64,000 nt of DNA from Raineyella fluvialis (GCF_009646095.1 NZ_CP045725.1:186001-250000), one strand, 5' to 3'; counted from the first letter of the stretch, positions 35,342 to 44,713 are shown. The notes: generated by a model from the letters alone, not told the origin. Numbers and translations are program-made.

Positions 35342-35835
35342 TCACTTCCCGCGGACCTTGGCACCCTTCGCCTCGGCGGTCTGGCGGAGCTGGTCCTGGA
35401 AGGCGAGCATCCGGGCAGTGAGCTCCGGGTCGGCCGCCGCGAGGATCCGGACGGCCAGCAGTCCCGCGTTGCGGGCGTTGCCGATCGCCACCGTCGCCAC
35501 CGGTACACCGGCGGGCATCTGGACGATCGAGAGCAACGAATCCATCCCGTCGAGATACTTCAGCGGGACGGGCACGCCGATCACCGGCAGAGGCGTCAGG
35601 GCCGCGAGCATGCCGGGCAGGTGCGCCGCACCCCCGCCCCGGCGATGATCGCCTCGAGCCCCCGCTCGTGGGCGTGGCGCCCGTACGCCACCATCGCCTC
35701 CGGCATCCGATGGGCCGACACGACGTCCGCCTCGTACGCCACGTCGAACTCCTGCAGCGCGAGCGCCGCGGCCTCCATCACCGGCCAGTCGGAATCGGAC
35801 CCCATCACGATGCCGACGCGGGGCTGAGTGGTCAT
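35342..35835 (-). CDS. purE: N5-carboxyaminoimidazole ribonucleotide mutase, frame broken
   Basis: PurE and PurK together carboxylate AIR in purine synthesis. ATG 35835 overlaps the purK stop (ATGA). The first 65 residues ([38 protein letters not shown]) are standard. Then the frame goes wrong and stops. The expected continuation, [19 protein letters not shown] and [25 protein letters not shown], is in the next frame and ends at 35342. The break is at the G5 run near 35633-35637, where one more G restores [10 protein letters not shown]. As an essential gene for purine prototrophy this is more likely a sequence error than a true pseudogene. Confidence 0.9.
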
Positions 35836-37028
35836 GCGATCTCTCCCATCAGGTAGCGGGCGGCGTGCAGGGCGCGGGCCCGGACGTCCGGCAGGTCGTT
35901 ACCGTACGCGGTCACGTGCCCGACCTTCCGCCGCGGCTGGACCGTCTTGCCGTAGAGCTCGACCTTGAGCTGCGGGTCGCGCGACATCACGTGCAGCAGG
36001 CCGGCGGCCAGGTCCTCGCGGGAGCCGCCGAGCACGTTCTCCATCACCGTCCACGGGGCGCGGGCCGCCGGGTCACCGAGGGGCAGGTCCGCGACGGCGC
36101 GCAGGTGGTTCTCGAACTGCGAGGTGTGGGCCCCGTCGATCGACCAGTGCCCGGTGTTGTGCGGCCGCATCGCCAACTCGTTGACGAGGATGCGGCCGTC
36201 CCGGGCCTCCATGAGCTCGACGGCGAGCACACCGACCACGCCCAGTTCCCCGGCGATGCGCAGGGCCAACTGCTGGGTGGCGATGATCCGGGCCTCGTCC
36301 AGCCCGGGGGCCGGGGTGACGGTCTCGGCGCAGATGCCGGCGTCCTGGAACGTCTCCGAGACGGGATAGGCCACGCCCTGGCCCGAAGGGGACCGCACGA
36401 CCAGCGCGGACAGCTCGCGGGTGAAGTCGATGAACTCCTCGGCAAGGATGCGGACCTCGCCGCTGGTCCCCGAGCCGGCGGTGGTCCCACCCCCGACCTC
36501 TCCGGAGGCCACCGCATCGAACGGCACGGTCGCCTCGGCCGGGCCGTCGATCTTCCAGACGCCCTTGCCGTCGTAGCCGCCGCGGGAGGTCTTGGCGATC
36601 ACCGGCCAGCCGATCCGGTCTCCGAAGGCGACCAGCTCGGCCGCGGTGGCGACCACCTGGTACGCCGGACAGGGCGCCCCGAGCTGCGCCATCGCCTCCC
36701 GCATCACGACCTTGTCCTGGGCATGGACGAGGGCCGCCGGTCCGGGGCGTACGGCGACGCCACGCTCCTCCAGCGCCTCGAGGATGGTCGTGGGGACGTG
36801 CTCGTGGTCGAACGTCACCGCGTCACAGCCCTCGGCGAAGGAGAGCACCGTCGCGGCGTCGGTGTAGTCACCCACCACGACATCGTGGGCGACCTGTTCG
36901 GCGCTCACCCCGGGGGCCTCGGCCAGCAGCCGGACGTGCAGCCCCAGGCGGGTCGCCGGACCGTACATCATCCGGGCCAACTGGCCGCCGCCGATGATTC
37001 CCACTACGAAAGGTCGCGCTCCACTCAC
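35832..37028 (-). CDS. purK: N5-carboxyaminoimidazole ribonucleotide synthase
   Basis: 398 residues. It uses ATP and bicarbonate to make N5-CAIR from AIR. The ATP-grasp start is [27 protein letters not shown] site residues are in [17 protein letters not shown] (near 160), and [29 protein letters not shown] (near 280) is a PurK signature. A Gly/Thr/Ser-rich insert (residues 190-205) is unusual but in frame. Start GTG 37028 follows TAGCCT (37037-37042) by 8 nt. It is coupled to purE by ATGA. Confidence 0.94.
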   Translation of the reverse strand: MSGARPFVVGIIGGGQLARMMYGPATRLGLHVRLLAEAPGVSAEQVAHDVVVGDYTDAATVLSFAEGCDAVTFDHEHVPTTILEALEERGVAVRPGPAALVHAQDKVVMREAMAQLGAPCPAYQVVATAAELVAFGDRIGWPVIAKTSRGGYDGKGVWKIDGPAEATVPFDAVASGEVGGGTTAGSGTSGEVRILAEEFIDFTRELSALVVRSPSGQGVAYPVSETFQDAGICAETVTPAPGLDEARIIATQQLALRIAGELGVVGVLAVELMEARDGRILVNELAMRPHNTGHWSIDGAHTSQFENHLRAVADLPLGDPAARAPWTVMENVLGGSREDLAAGLLHVMSRDPQLKVELYGKTVQPRRKVGHVTAYGNDLPDVRARALHAARYLMGEIA

Positions 37029-37100
37029 GATCGACAAGGCTACCCGGATGCCCTCCGGTCGACCGCCGGCTCGGAACGCGGATGTGAGAGTATGCACCCG

Positions 37101-38198
37101 ATGACCGAGAACCAGCCGCAGACCACCGACCCCACCCCTGTCGAGACAGCCCTCGGCGGCGACCAGGCGGGGCTCATCGCGCGCGAGCAGGACGTGCTGG
37201 CGCACCCGGAGCGCTACCGGATCCTCACCGGTGACCGCCCCACCGGATCCCTGCACCTGGGTCATTACCTCGGCACCCTGCAGCGCCGGGTGCAACTGCA
37301 GGACGCGGGCGTGCCGACGGTTCTGGTCATCGCCGACTTCCAGGTCATCACCGACCGTGAGGACCCGGGCGACATCCAGCGCAACGTCTTCGAGATCCTC
37401 AAGGACTACCTGGCCTGCGGGATCGACCCGGAGAAGACGATCACCTTCACGCACTCGGCGGTCCCGGCCCTCAACGAGCTGATGCTGCCGTTCCTGTCCG
37501 TGGTGAGCCTGCCGGAGATGGAGCGCAACCCGACGGTGAAGTCGGAGCTGGCGGCGTCCGGGCAGAAGACACTGAACGGACTGCTGCTCACCTACCCGGT
37601 GCACCAGGCGGCCGACATCCTCTTCTGCAAGGGCAACCTCGTGCCCGTCGGCCGCGACCAACTGCCGCACGTCGAGCAGACCCGGGTGGTCGCCCGCCGG
37701 ATCAACGAGCGCTACGCCGGGGGCCGGACGATCCTGCCCGAACCGCAGGCGCTGCTCTCCCCGGCACCCCTGGTCCTCGGCACCGACGGCGACAAGATGT
37801 CGAAGTCGCGGAACAACTTCATCTCGATCTCCCACACGGCCGACGAGACCGCCAAGCTGCTGCGCAAGGCGAAGACGGACGCCGACCGGCACATCGCCTA
37901 CGAGCCGGAGACGCGCCCCGAGGTCTCGTCCCTGGTGCTGATCGGTGCCCTGCTCAGCGGGCAGGAGCCCGAGGACTTCGCCGCGGCGCTGGGTGACCGC
38001 GGCGGCAAGGCGCTCAAGGACGCCGTCACCGAGGCGGTGAACGAGCACCTCGCCCCGATCCGGGCCCGCCGACTGGAACTGGCCCAGGACATGGGCTACC
38101 TGCGGCAGGTGCTGCGGGACGCCAACGAGAAGGCGAACGCCCTGGCCGACGCCACCCTGGCCGAGGTCAAGGACGCGCTCGGGATGGTCTACTACTGA
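37101..38198 (+). CDS. trpS: Tryptophanyl-tRNA synthetase
   Basis: 365 residues from ATG 37101. An in-frame ATG at 37092 would add three residues, and neither has a clear ribosome binding site. Class I signatures: TGDRPTGSLHLGHYLGTL (HIGH, near 45) and GTDGDKMSKSRNNFI (KMSKS, near 230). SVVSLPEMERNPTVKSE is the tryptophan pocket region. It charges tRNA-Trp in the cytosol. It sits between purK and gtrA, where mycobacteria (from memory) have no trpS, so it looks like a lineage-specific insertion. A clear terminator follows. Confidence 0.96.
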   Translation: MTENQPQTTDPTPVETALGGDQAGLIAREQDVLAHPERYRILTGDRPTGSLHLGHYLGTLQRRVQLQDAGVPTVLVIADFQVITDREDPGDIQRNVFEILKDYLACGIDPEKTITFTHSAVPALNELMLPFLSVVSLPEMERNPTVKSELAASGQKTLNGLLLTYPVHQAADILFCKGNLVPVGRDQLPHVEQTRVVARRINERYAGGRTILPEPQALLSPAPLVLGTDGDKMSKSRNNFISISHTADETAKLLRKAKTDADRHIAYEPETRPEVSSLVLIGALLSGQEPEDFAAALGDRGGKALKDAVTEAVNEHLAPIRARRLELAQDMGYLRQVLRDANEKANALADATLAEVKDALGMVYY

Positions 38199-38229
38199 TG
38201 TGAAAGTCTTCCCTGCCAAGGGGCAGGCT

Positions 38230-38264
38230 CAAGCGCCGCCAGGCTGGATGCCTGACGGCGCTTG
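38230..38264 (+). terminator. trpS terminator
   Basis: Stem caagcgccg-c-caggc (38230-38244), loop tggat, then gcctg-a-cggcgcttg (38250-38264) with one mismatch, followed by TTCGTT. Confidence 0.88.
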
Positions 38265-38318
38265 TTCGTTCACCGTGGTGGCGGGGACCAAGGGGTTCCG
38301 GCCCCATGCATTCCAGAG

Positions 38319-38356
38319 GCTGCGGATGGTCGGCCGGGCTGCGGATGGTCGGCCGA
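38319..38356. repeat. Two tandem copies of a 19-bp unit
   Basis: ggctgcggatggtcggccg occurs at 38319-38337 and again at 38338-38356, perfectly. It lies in the 225-bp gene-free gap between the trpS terminator and the gtrA stop. Nothing else is supported in that gap. Confidence 0.85.
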
Positions 38357-38495
38357 CCTGATGGTTCGGTCGACATCCAGGAAGGTCGGCCAACGTCGGA
38401 TGGCTCGCCGCGCCCCCACCAGCACCGACCCCGGACCTCAGCCCAAAGCGACGTCGGTCGTCACACCCCGACGACGGTCACTCAAACCCCCGGCG

Positions 38496-39191
38496 TCAGT
38501 CAACCGCGGAAGCGGCCTCCCGGACCGGGGCCTGGGTCGGCCGGAAGATCAACCACCGCTGCATGGAGAAGTTGGCGACCGTGGCGGCGCCCTGGCCGAA
38601 GACGAAGGAGATCGTCTGCACGGCCAGCCGCGGCAGGTGCTCCTGGGCGATCAGCGGGAACAGTTTCGCGAAGATCCCGACCTGCAGGGCGAACGTCACG
38701 ACGTAGGTGAGCATCGTCAGGATGAAGCGGCGCCTCGACGGCTGGGCCTTGAAGGTGAAGCGGCGATTGAGCGAGTAGGCAGTGATCGTCCCGACGATGA
38801 ACGAGGCCGCCTTGGCCGGGGTGTAGCCCACTCCGACCGCCATCAGGATGAGCAGCAGGCCGAAGTCCACCACTGCCGACATCACACCGGTGCCGAAGTA
38901 GCGGATCGCCTGCTGGACCAGCCCGACGTGCTCCACGTCGGGGTGATGACCGCGCGCCTCGGGGTGCACCGCGGTCTCGCCGGTCTCCAGCGACGTCTCG
39001 CCTGTCCTGGATCCTGCTGTGATGGATTCCGCCGTCATGGCCTCCGCCGTCGTCGGTCCGGGGGTGGATGTCCCGGGCGTGGTCGATCCGGGCCGTGTCG
39101 ATCCGGATCTTGTCGCGCGAGGGGCCGTCCGCGGCCCACCCGAGAGGTCCTTGTCAGGCCGTTCGGCCTGGCTGCTCCCGGGGTTCGTCAC
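38496..39191 (-). CDS. GtrA family membrane protein
   Basis: 231 residues. The GtrA domain (residues 95-225) has four membrane spans, starting QQAIRYFGTGVMSAVVDFGLLLILM, with SLNRRFTFKA and the closing NFSMQRWLIFRP, which are family signatures. GtrA proteins help move lipid-linked sugars across the membrane. The first 90 residues are Ser/Thr/Gly-rich with TTPGTSTPGP-type repeats and likely disordered. Start GTG 39191 follows TAGGCT (39198-39203) by 6 nt. It sits between purine and biotin genes as in mycobacteria (Rv3277, from memory). Confidence 0.9.
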   Translation of the reverse strand: MTNPGSSQAERPDKDLSGGPRTAPRATRSGSTRPGSTTPGTSTPGPTTAEAMTAESITAGSRTGETSLETGETAVHPEARGHHPDVEHVGLVQQAIRYFGTGVMSAVVDFGLLLILMAVGVGYTPAKAASFIVGTITAYSLNRRFTFKAQPSRRRFILTMLTYVVTFALQVGIFAKLFPLIAQEHLPRLAVQTISFVFGQGAATVANFSMQRWLIFRPTQAPVREAASAVD

Positions 39192-39299
39192 CCGGACAGC
39201 CTAACCCGGGGCCCAGCCGGCCCCCTATTCAGCGCCTCGGTGCACGTCGCGTTTTCTCAGCGTGCGGCACGGCCTCGAGGAGCGGCCGTGTGAGGTCGG

Positions 39300-40121
39300 T
39301 CACCGCAGATGGGTGACGTCGCCGGCGGCGAAGGCCTCCACCCCGTCCTCCGTCCGCACCAGGACCGCCCCCGAGGTGTCGATCCCCACGGCATGCCCGA
39401 TGACGGTACGTCCGAGCCGTCCGGGCACCTCCAGCAGCACCCGTACGTCACGGCCGATGGTCGAGCACTGCTCCTCGTAGACCCGGCGCATCTCCGCGAG
39501 GCGGCCCTCGTCCCACAGCAGGTACATCTGGGACCAGGCACCGAGCACCTCCGCGATCAGGTCGACCCGGTCCACGTCCGCACCGCACAGGGCGAGCGAG
39601 GTCGCGGTGGGCACCGGCAGCTGGTCCTCCGACAGCGACACGTTGATCCCGAAACCCACGACGCAGCCGGGGCCGTCAGGGCCGTCCACCCGCTCGGAGA
39701 GGATCCCGCAGACCTTGCGGCCACCGATGAGGACGTCGTTGGGCCACTTCAGCATCGCCTCCACCCCGGTGGCCCGGCGGATCCCCCGCGCGATCGCCAC
39801 CCCCGTGAAGAGGGAGAGCCACATCCACTCGGGCAGCGGGCGGTGCGGCCGGACGCCCAGCGAGATCGCCACCGCGGTTCCGGGCGGCGCCTCCCACCGA
39901 CGGTCGAAGCGGCCACGGCCGGCGCTCTGGTGGTCGGAGACGCGGACCAGGCCCACGCCCGTACCGGCCCGCATCCGGGCCGCGACGTCGGCGTTGGTCG
40001 ACCCTGTCGAGGCGACGACCTCGACGTTGTGCCATAGTCCGGCACCCACGCCAAGGCCCGTTCCAGAAGCGAGAACCCGCTGTCGGAGGCGTTCTTCATC
40101 GGTACGTGGGGAATCCGCCAT
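39300..40121 (-). CDS. birA: Biotin--[acetyl-CoA-carboxylase] ligase
   Basis: 273 residues. It attaches biotin to the carrier domain of acyl-CoA carboxylase, whose gene (accA3) is at 45.5 kb. The motif SAGRGRFDRRWEAP (near 65) and the substrate strand MLKWPNDVLIGGRKVCGIL (near 120) are intact, then GFGINVSL near 155. The C-terminal small domain ends with ILVRTEDGVEAFAAGDVTHLR-like text. No N-terminal DNA-binding helix-turn-helix is present, so it is a pure ligase. Start ATG 40121 follows TAGGCT (40129-40134) by 7 nt, and it is divergent from accD5. Confidence 0.93.
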   Translation of the reverse strand: MADSPRTDEERLRQRVLASGTGLGVGAGLWHNVEVVASTGSTNADVAARMRAGTGVGLVRVSDHQSAGRGRFDRRWEAPPGTAVAISLGVRPHRPLPEWMWLSLFTGVAIARGIRRATGVEAMLKWPNDVLIGGRKVCGILSERVDGPDGPGCVVGFGINVSLSEDQLPVPTATSLALCGADVDRVDLIAEVLGAWSQMYLLWDEGRLAEMRRVYEEQCSTIGRDVRVLLEVPGRLGRTVIGHAVGIDTSGAVLVRTEDGVEAFAAGDVTHLR

Positions 40122-40167
40122 GATCGCCAGCCTACCGGCGCCCGCTGAATCCTCAGCTGACCGGCGG

Positions 40168-40190
40168 AGCGCTCAGTCAGGCGCTACAGT
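40168..40190 (+). promoter_or_regulatory. accD5 promoter with AGCGCTCAGTC box
   Basis: TACAGT (40185-40190) is a plausible -10, giving a leader of about 90 nt. AGCGCTCAGTC (40168-40178) lies just upstream, between the expected -35 and -10. An almost identical box, AGCGCTCACTC, lies before accA3. Confidence 0.5.
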
Positions 40191-40287
40191 CGGCGCCAAA
40201 GCCCGCATCCCTGCCCGACGCCGTACGACCGTGCAGGGGGCGGGAGCTACATCGTAGTAGGCACCCGAGGCGAAGGTTTCAAAAAGT

Positions 40288-41859
40288 ATGGACGTCGACA
40301 TCCACACGACAGCAGGGAAACTCGAGGATCTGAAGCGGCGCATCGAGGAGGCTGTCAACGCAGGCTCCGCGGCCGCCGTGGAGAAGCAGCACGCAAAGGG
40401 CAAGCAGACAGCCCGCGAACGCATCGACGCTCTGCTGGACGAGGGGTCCTTCGCCGAGCTGGACCAGTTCGCCCGGCACCGCTCCCACGCGTTCGGCCTG
40501 GAAGGGAAGCGTCCGTACGGGGACGGCGTCGTCACGGGCATCGGGGCGATCCACGGTCGCCCGGTGTGCGTCTTCTCGCAGGACGTGACCATCTTCGGTG
40601 GCGCCCTCGGCGAGGTGTACGGCGAGAAGATCGTCAAGATCATCGACTTCGCCCTCAAGACCGGCTGCCCGCTGATCGGCATCAACGAGGGTGGTGGCGC
40701 CCGGATCCAGGAGGGCGTGGTCTCCCTCGGCCTCTACGGCGAGATCTTCCGCCGCAACACCCTGGCCTCCGGCGTGATCCCGCAGATCTCGCTGATCATG
40801 GGTGCCGCGGCCGGCGGTCACGTCTACTCCCCCGCCCTCACCGACTTCACCGTGATGGTCGACCAGACCTCGCAGATGTTCATCACCGGCCCCGCGGTCA
40901 TCAAGACCGTCACCGGCGAGGACGTCTCACTGGAGGACCTGGGTGGCGCCCGCACCCACAACACCAAGTCGGGCAACGCCCACTACCTGGCCGCCGATGA
41001 GGCCGACGCCCTCGAGTACGTCCGCGAACTGGTCTCCTACCTGCCGCAGAACAACCTCGAGGACCCGCCGTTCTACGACGAGGTCGCCGACCTCGGCATC
41101 AGCGAGACCGACCTCGCCCTCGACACCCTGATCCCGGACTCGCCGAACCAGCCGTACGACATCCGTCGGGTGATCGAGGCCGTCCTGGACGACGAGGAGT
41201 TCCTCGAGGTCCAGGAGCTCTTCGCGCAGAACATCGTCGTCGGCTTCGGCCGCGTCGAGGGTCGTACGGTCGGCATCGTCGCGAACCAGCCGATGCAGTT
41301 CGCCGGCTGCCTCGACATCGACGCCTCGGAGAAGGCCGCCCGCTTCGTCCGCACCTGTGACTGCTTCAACATCCCGATCGTCACCTTCGAGGACACCCCG
41401 GGCTTCCTGCCCGGCACCGACCAGGAGTGGAACGGCATCATCCGCCGCGGCGCGAAGCTGATCTTCGCCTACGCCGAGGCGACCGTCCCGCTGATCACGA
41501 TCATCACCCGCAAGGCCTACGGCGGCGCATACGACGTGATGGGCTCCAAGCACCTGGGCGCCGACGTCAACCTCGCCTGGCCGACCGCCCAGATCGCCGT
41601 GATGGGTGCCGAGGGTGCGGTCAATATCCTCTACCGCAAGCAGCTGGCCAACGACTCCGACCCGGAGACGCTGCGCAAGACGCTGATCGACGAGTACAAC
41701 GACACCCTGGCGAACCCGTACGTCGCGGCGGAACGTGGCTACATCGACCAGGTCATCCAGCCGCACGACACCCGCCAGGAGATCGTCCGCGTGCTGCGCC
41801 TGCTGCGCACCAAGCGCGAGAGCCTGCCGCCGAAGAAGCATGGGAACATCCCGCTGTGA
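40288..41859 (+). CDS. accD5: Acyl-CoA carboxylase beta subunit (propionyl-CoA type)
   Basis: 523 residues. Carboxyltransferase that moves the carboxyl from biotin to acyl-CoA, mainly propionyl-CoA to methylmalonyl-CoA in AccD5-type enzymes. Motifs: [23 protein letters not shown] (oxyanion hole region), [17 protein letters not shown], then in the second half [21 protein letters not shown] and [18 protein letters not shown]. The last two residue groups are the two CoA/biotin pockets of this fold. It ends with KKHGNIPL, as in AccD5. The stop overlaps accE (GTGA). A transcarboxylase 12S subunit is related, but the adjacent epsilon subunit favours an ATP-dependent carboxylase. Confidence 0.93.
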   Translation: MDVDIHTTAGKLEDLKRRIEEAVNAGSAAAVEKQHAKGKQTARERIDALLDEGSFAELDQFARHRSHAFGLEGKRPYGDGVVTGIGAIHGRPVCVFSQDVTIFGGALGEVYGEKIVKIIDFALKTGCPLIGINEGGGARIQEGVVSLGLYGEIFRRNTLASGVIPQISLIMGAAAGGHVYSPALTDFTVMVDQTSQMFITGPAVIKTVTGEDVSLEDLGGARTHNTKSGNAHYLAADEADALEYVRELVSYLPQNNLEDPPFYDEVADLGISETDLALDTLIPDSPNQPYDIRRVIEAVLDDEEFLEVQELFAQNIVVGFGRVEGRTVGIVANQPMQFAGCLDIDASEKAARFVRTCDCFNIPIVTFEDTPGFLPGTDQEWNGIIRRGAKLIFAYAEATVPLITIITRKAYGGAYDVMGSKHLGADVNLAWPTAQIAVMGAEGAVNILYRKQLANDSDPETLRKTLIDEYNDTLANPYVAAERGYIDQVIQPHDTRQEIVRVLRLLRTKRESLPPKKHGNIPL

Positions 41860-42095
41860 GCACCGACACCGACGTGACCACGTCTCCGACGGCCTTCCGC
41901 GTCATCGGCGGGAACCCCTCGGAGGAGGATCTCGCCGCGATCACCGTCGTGTTCGCGACCATGGCGGGTCCCGACGCCCTTCCGGGCACCGGCACCCAGC
42001 CCCGCCACTCCCGGTACAACTCGTACTGGCGAGCCGTCCGGCGCACCTTCGCGACCGGGCGGGAGACCTGGAACTCGGGTCTGCGCCAGTTCTAG
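41856..42095 (+). CDS. accE: Acyl-CoA carboxylase epsilon subunit
   Basis: 79 residues from GTG 41856, overlapping the accD5 stop. The pattern [23 protein letters not shown] (residues 13-36) is the AccE/PccE fold, and the C-terminal [24 protein letters not shown] is typical for the AccE5 group. The subunit stabilises the alpha-beta complex. The TAG stop is at 42093 and forms the first half of the TAGTCT hexamer before maf. A longer reading upstream in the same frame is a shadow of accD5. Confidence 0.9.
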   Translation: MSTDTDVTTSPTAFRVIGGNPSEEDLAAITVVFATMAGPDALPGTGTQPRHSRYNSYWRAVRRTFATGRETWNSGLRQF

Positions 42096-42105
42096 TCTGT
42101 CGGGC

Positions 42106-42822
42106 GTGACACCACGCACCCACGATCGAGCCGGGGAGACCGCTCCGCGACCGGGCCACAGCCTCACCATGAGGCACCGGCTGGTCCTGGGGTCGGCCTC
42201 CCCGGCTCGTCTGTCCACCCTGCGCGCCGCGGGACTGCATCCCGAAGTGATCGTCTCCGGGGTGGACGAGGACGGCGTCGACGCCGCCGGCCCGGCGGAG
42301 CTCGCCGACCTGCTGGCCCGGCTCAAGGCCGAGGCCGTGGTGACCGAGCTCCGGGCCCGGTCCGCCGGTGCCGGGCCGGCCGCCCCCACCGCCCCCGCCG
42401 GCACCACGATCGTGATCGGGTGCGATTCCGTCCTCGACCTGGACGGCGTGGCGTACGGCAAACCGCACACCGCCCAGGTGGCGCGGACCCGCTGGCGGAT
42501 GATGCGGGGCGCCACCGGCGTCCTGCACACCGGCCACCGGGTGGTGGTACTGACCGGCGACGAGCTCGTCGAGACGGCAGCCGTCTCGGGGACCGGCAGC
42601 ACCGTCGTCCATTTCGGCACTCCCTCCGACGAGGAGATCGACGCGTACGTCGCCACCGGCGAACCCCAGCGGGTGGCGGGGGCCTTCACCCTCGACGGGC
42701 TCGGTGGCGCCTTCGTCTCCGGGGTCGAGGGCGACCCCCACAACGTCGTCGGGATCAGCCTGCCGCTGCTGCGGCGCCTGCTGGCCGGTCTGGGGATCAA
42801 GTGGGTGGACATGTGGCAGTAG
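42106..42822 (+). CDS. maf: Maf nucleotide pyrophosphatase
   Basis: 238 residues from GTG 42106, with TAGTCT (42093-42098) 7 nt upstream. Maf proteins hydrolyse modified nucleoside triphosphates. LVLGSASPARLSTLRAAGLHPEVI (near residue 25) has the SxSxxR-type signature, and GCDSVLDLDG with GKPHT (near 105) carries the acidic catalytic residue. The first 22 residues are an extension absent from most Maf. An ATG at residue 22 (MRHRLVLG) is an alternative start. The order accD5-accE-maf matches mycobacteria. Confidence 0.92.
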   Translation: MTPRTHDRAGETAPRPGHSLTMRHRLVLGSASPARLSTLRAAGLHPEVIVSGVDEDGVDAAGPAELADLLARLKAEAVVTELRARSAGAGPAAPTAPAGTTIVIGCDSVLDLDGVAYGKPHTAQVARTRWRMMRGATGVLHTGHRVVVLTGDELVETAAVSGTGSTVVHFGTPSDEEIDAYVATGEPQRVAGAFTLDGLGGAFVSGVEGDPHNVVGISLPLLRRLLAGLGIKWVDMWQ

Positions 42823-42834
42823 GCTGACGCCATC

Positions 42835-43764
42835 ATGAGTTCGACGCCCGATTCCGGAATCGCCCCGCAGCTGACCGACGCGCCCGCCCGCCCCCGCCGC
42901 TTCCTTCCGGCGTGGCTGCGGGCCATGAGACCCAAGCAGTGGATCAAGAACGTCCTCGTCCTGACCGCCCCGCTGGCTGCTGGTCGCATCGGTGAGCCAA
43001 CCGTCCTGCTCGCCACCCTCCTCGCGATGGTGGCGTTCATCGCGGTCTCGGCCGCCATCTACCTGCTCAACGACATCCACGACATCGAGGCGGACCGCCA
43101 GCACCCGAAGAAGCGGCTCCGTCCCATCCCGGCCGGCGAGCTGCCGATCCCGCTCGCCTGGGTCCTCGCCGGACTGACCGGCGTCGGCGGCCTCGCGCTC
43201 GGCTTCTCGGTCTCCCCCGGTCTCGGCATCACGCTGACCACCTACGTCGTCGTGCAGTTCCTCTACTCCTATTTCCTCAAGGACTTCCCGGTCATCGACC
43301 TGGCGGTCGTCGCGTCCGGCTTCCTGCTGCGGGCGGTCGCCGGTGGCGTCGCGAGCGACATCCCGCTCAGCCAGTGGTTCCTTCTGGTCGCCTCCTTCGG
43401 CTCGATGTTCATGGTGGCCGGCAAGCGCTACTCGGAGATGCGCCACCTCGGCCCCGAGGCGGGGACCCGCAAGTCGCTGGCGTCCTACACCGAGAGCTAC
43501 CTGAAGTTCGTCTGGGAACTGGCGGCCGTGGCCGTGGTGATGTCCTACTCGCTGTGGGCCTTCGACCAGCGCCTGGGTGGCTACACCAAGGGGTTGTGGG
43601 CCGGCATCTCGATCTTCCCGTTCGCCATGGCGATGCTGGAGTACGCCTTCCGGATCGACCGTGGCGAAGGCGGCGCCCCCGAGGACGTCGTCCTGCACGA
43701 CCGAGTGCTCCTCGTACTCGGCCTGGCGTGGCTGGTGACCATCTGCCTCGCCGTCTTCCTCTGA
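42835..43764 (+). CDS. ubiA: Decaprenyl-phosphate phosphoribosyltransferase (UbiA type)
   Basis: 309 residues, about nine membrane spans. RAMRPKQWIKNVLVLTAPLAAG (near 30) is the DPPR-synthase subgroup start. The first polyprenyl site is YLLNDIHDIEADR (NDxxD, near 78), and the second acidic cluster is around 195. It transfers phosphoribose to decaprenyl phosphate, the first step to decaprenyl-phospho-arabinose. Start ATG 42835 follows TAGGCT (42820-42825), whose first three bases are the maf stop, by 9 nt. A DprE2-type reductase follows 18 bp later, so the pair acts in one pathway. Confidence 0.87.
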   Translation: MSSTPDSGIAPQLTDAPARPRRFLPAWLRAMRPKQWIKNVLVLTAPLAAGRIGEPTVLLATLLAMVAFIAVSAAIYLLNDIHDIEADRQHPKKRLRPIPAGELPIPLAWVLAGLTGVGGLALGFSVSPGLGITLTTYVVVQFLYSYFLKDFPVIDLAVVASGFLLRAVAGGVASDIPLSQWFLLVASFGSMFMVAGKRYSEMRHLGPEAGTRKSLASYTESYLKFVWELAAVAVVMSYSLWAFDQRLGGYTKGLWAGISIFPFAMAMLEYAFRIDRGEGGAPEDVVLHDRVLLVLGLAWLVTICLAVFL

Positions 43765-43782
43765 CCCCCAGGAGATCCCCTC

Positions 43783-44541
43783 ATGATGGACGCGACCGCG
43801 AACCCCCGCACCTTGCTGCTGCTCGGTGGCACCTCAGACATCGCCTTGGCCATCGCCCGCGCATACGCCGCCGAGAGCCCGGCCCTGGACGTGGTGCTGG
43901 CGGCCCGGCCGACCGAGCGTCGCACGGCGGCCGCGGAGTCGCTGCGGGCCGAGGGTGTCGCGGTGCGTGAGGTCGACCTCGACGCCCGCGCAACGGACAC
44001 GCACGCCGCAACGATCGAGGAGGCCTTCAGCGGGGGTGACATCGACATGGCCGTGGTGGCGTTCGGCGTGCTCGGCGATGCCGAGGGTGCCTGGCAGGAT
44101 CCGCAGCAGGCGCTCGAACTGGCCGAGGTCAACTACACCGCCCCCGTCCACCTCGGTGTCCTGCTCGCCGGACGGATGCGCCAGCAGGGCCAGGGCCAGA
44201 TCGTCCTGCTCTCCAGTGTCGCGGGCGAGCGGATCCGCCGCTCCAACTTCGTCTACGGCTCCACCAAGGCGGGTGTCGACGGCTTCTACCGCGGCATCGG
44301 CGAGGCACTGCGCGGCTCCGGCGTGAACGTGCTGGTGGTGCGCCCCGGGTTCGTGAAGTCCAAGATGACGACCGGCCTGAAGACGGCCCCGCTCGCGGTG
44401 ACCCCCGACGAGGTGGCGGCCGAGGTGGTCGACGGCGTCCGCGCGCACCGTACGGTGATCTGGGCGCCGAAGCTGTTCCAACTGGTCATGCTGGTGCTCC
44501 GCCACGTCCCGCAGCCGATCTTCCGCAAGCTCCCCTTCTGA
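43783..44541 (+). CDS. dprE2: DprE2-type SDR (decaprenylphospho-ketopentose reductase)
   Basis: 252 residues. NAD-binding LLLLGGTSDIALAIARAYA (the GGTSxI form typical of DprE2). Active site SSVAGERIRRSNFVYGSTKAG has the Ser, the Tyr (YxxxK) and the Lys. The C-terminus (FQLVMLVLRHVPQPIFRKLPF) is membrane-associated, as in DprE2. It reduces the 2-keto intermediate to decaprenyl-phospho-arabinose, after DprE1 oxidises DPR. No DprE1 is in this window. AGGAGA lies 7 nt before the ATG. Confidence 0.87.
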   Translation: MMDATANPRTLLLLGGTSDIALAIARAYAAESPALDVVLAARPTERRTAAAESLRAEGVAVREVDLDARATDTHAATIEEAFSGGDIDMAVVAFGVLGDAEGAWQDPQQALELAEVNYTAPVHLGVLLAGRMRQQGQGQIVLLSSVAGERIRRSNFVYGSTKAGVDGFYRGIGEALRGSGVNVLVVRPGFVKSKMTTGLKTAPLAVTPDEVAAEVVDGVRAHRTVIWAPKLFQLVMLVLRHVPQPIFRKLPF

Positions 44542-44563
44542 GCGGGCCGAAGCCGCTCGAGAT

Positions 44564-44581
44564 CGCTCCTGACCAGGAGCG
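44564..44581 (+). terminator. Small hairpin after dprE2
   Basis: cgctcctg-ac-caggagcg gives an 8-bp stem, 23 nt after the stop. The two-base loop is too small for a stable full stem, so it is only a candidate. Confidence 0.45.
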
Positions 44582-44713
44582 TGCCGCCCGCGCCGGGGAC
44601 TCCGGCGGGGCGGCGGTTCCGTTGCGAGGACGGGACGCACCCGCGGGAGGCGGCGTATCCTCCCGATGACCCCCATGGCTCGGCTGCCCCGAGCCGAAGA
44701 GAAGGCAGACGCA

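Noticed and set aside
38230-38495. A small gene in the gap after trpS
   Set aside because: Frames here are short, run through the terminator and repeat, and have no ribosome binding site.
41941-43698. 585-codon minus-strand frame opposite accE, maf and ubiA
   Set aside because: It spans three genes that each have clear motifs on the plus strand. No start signal or domain.
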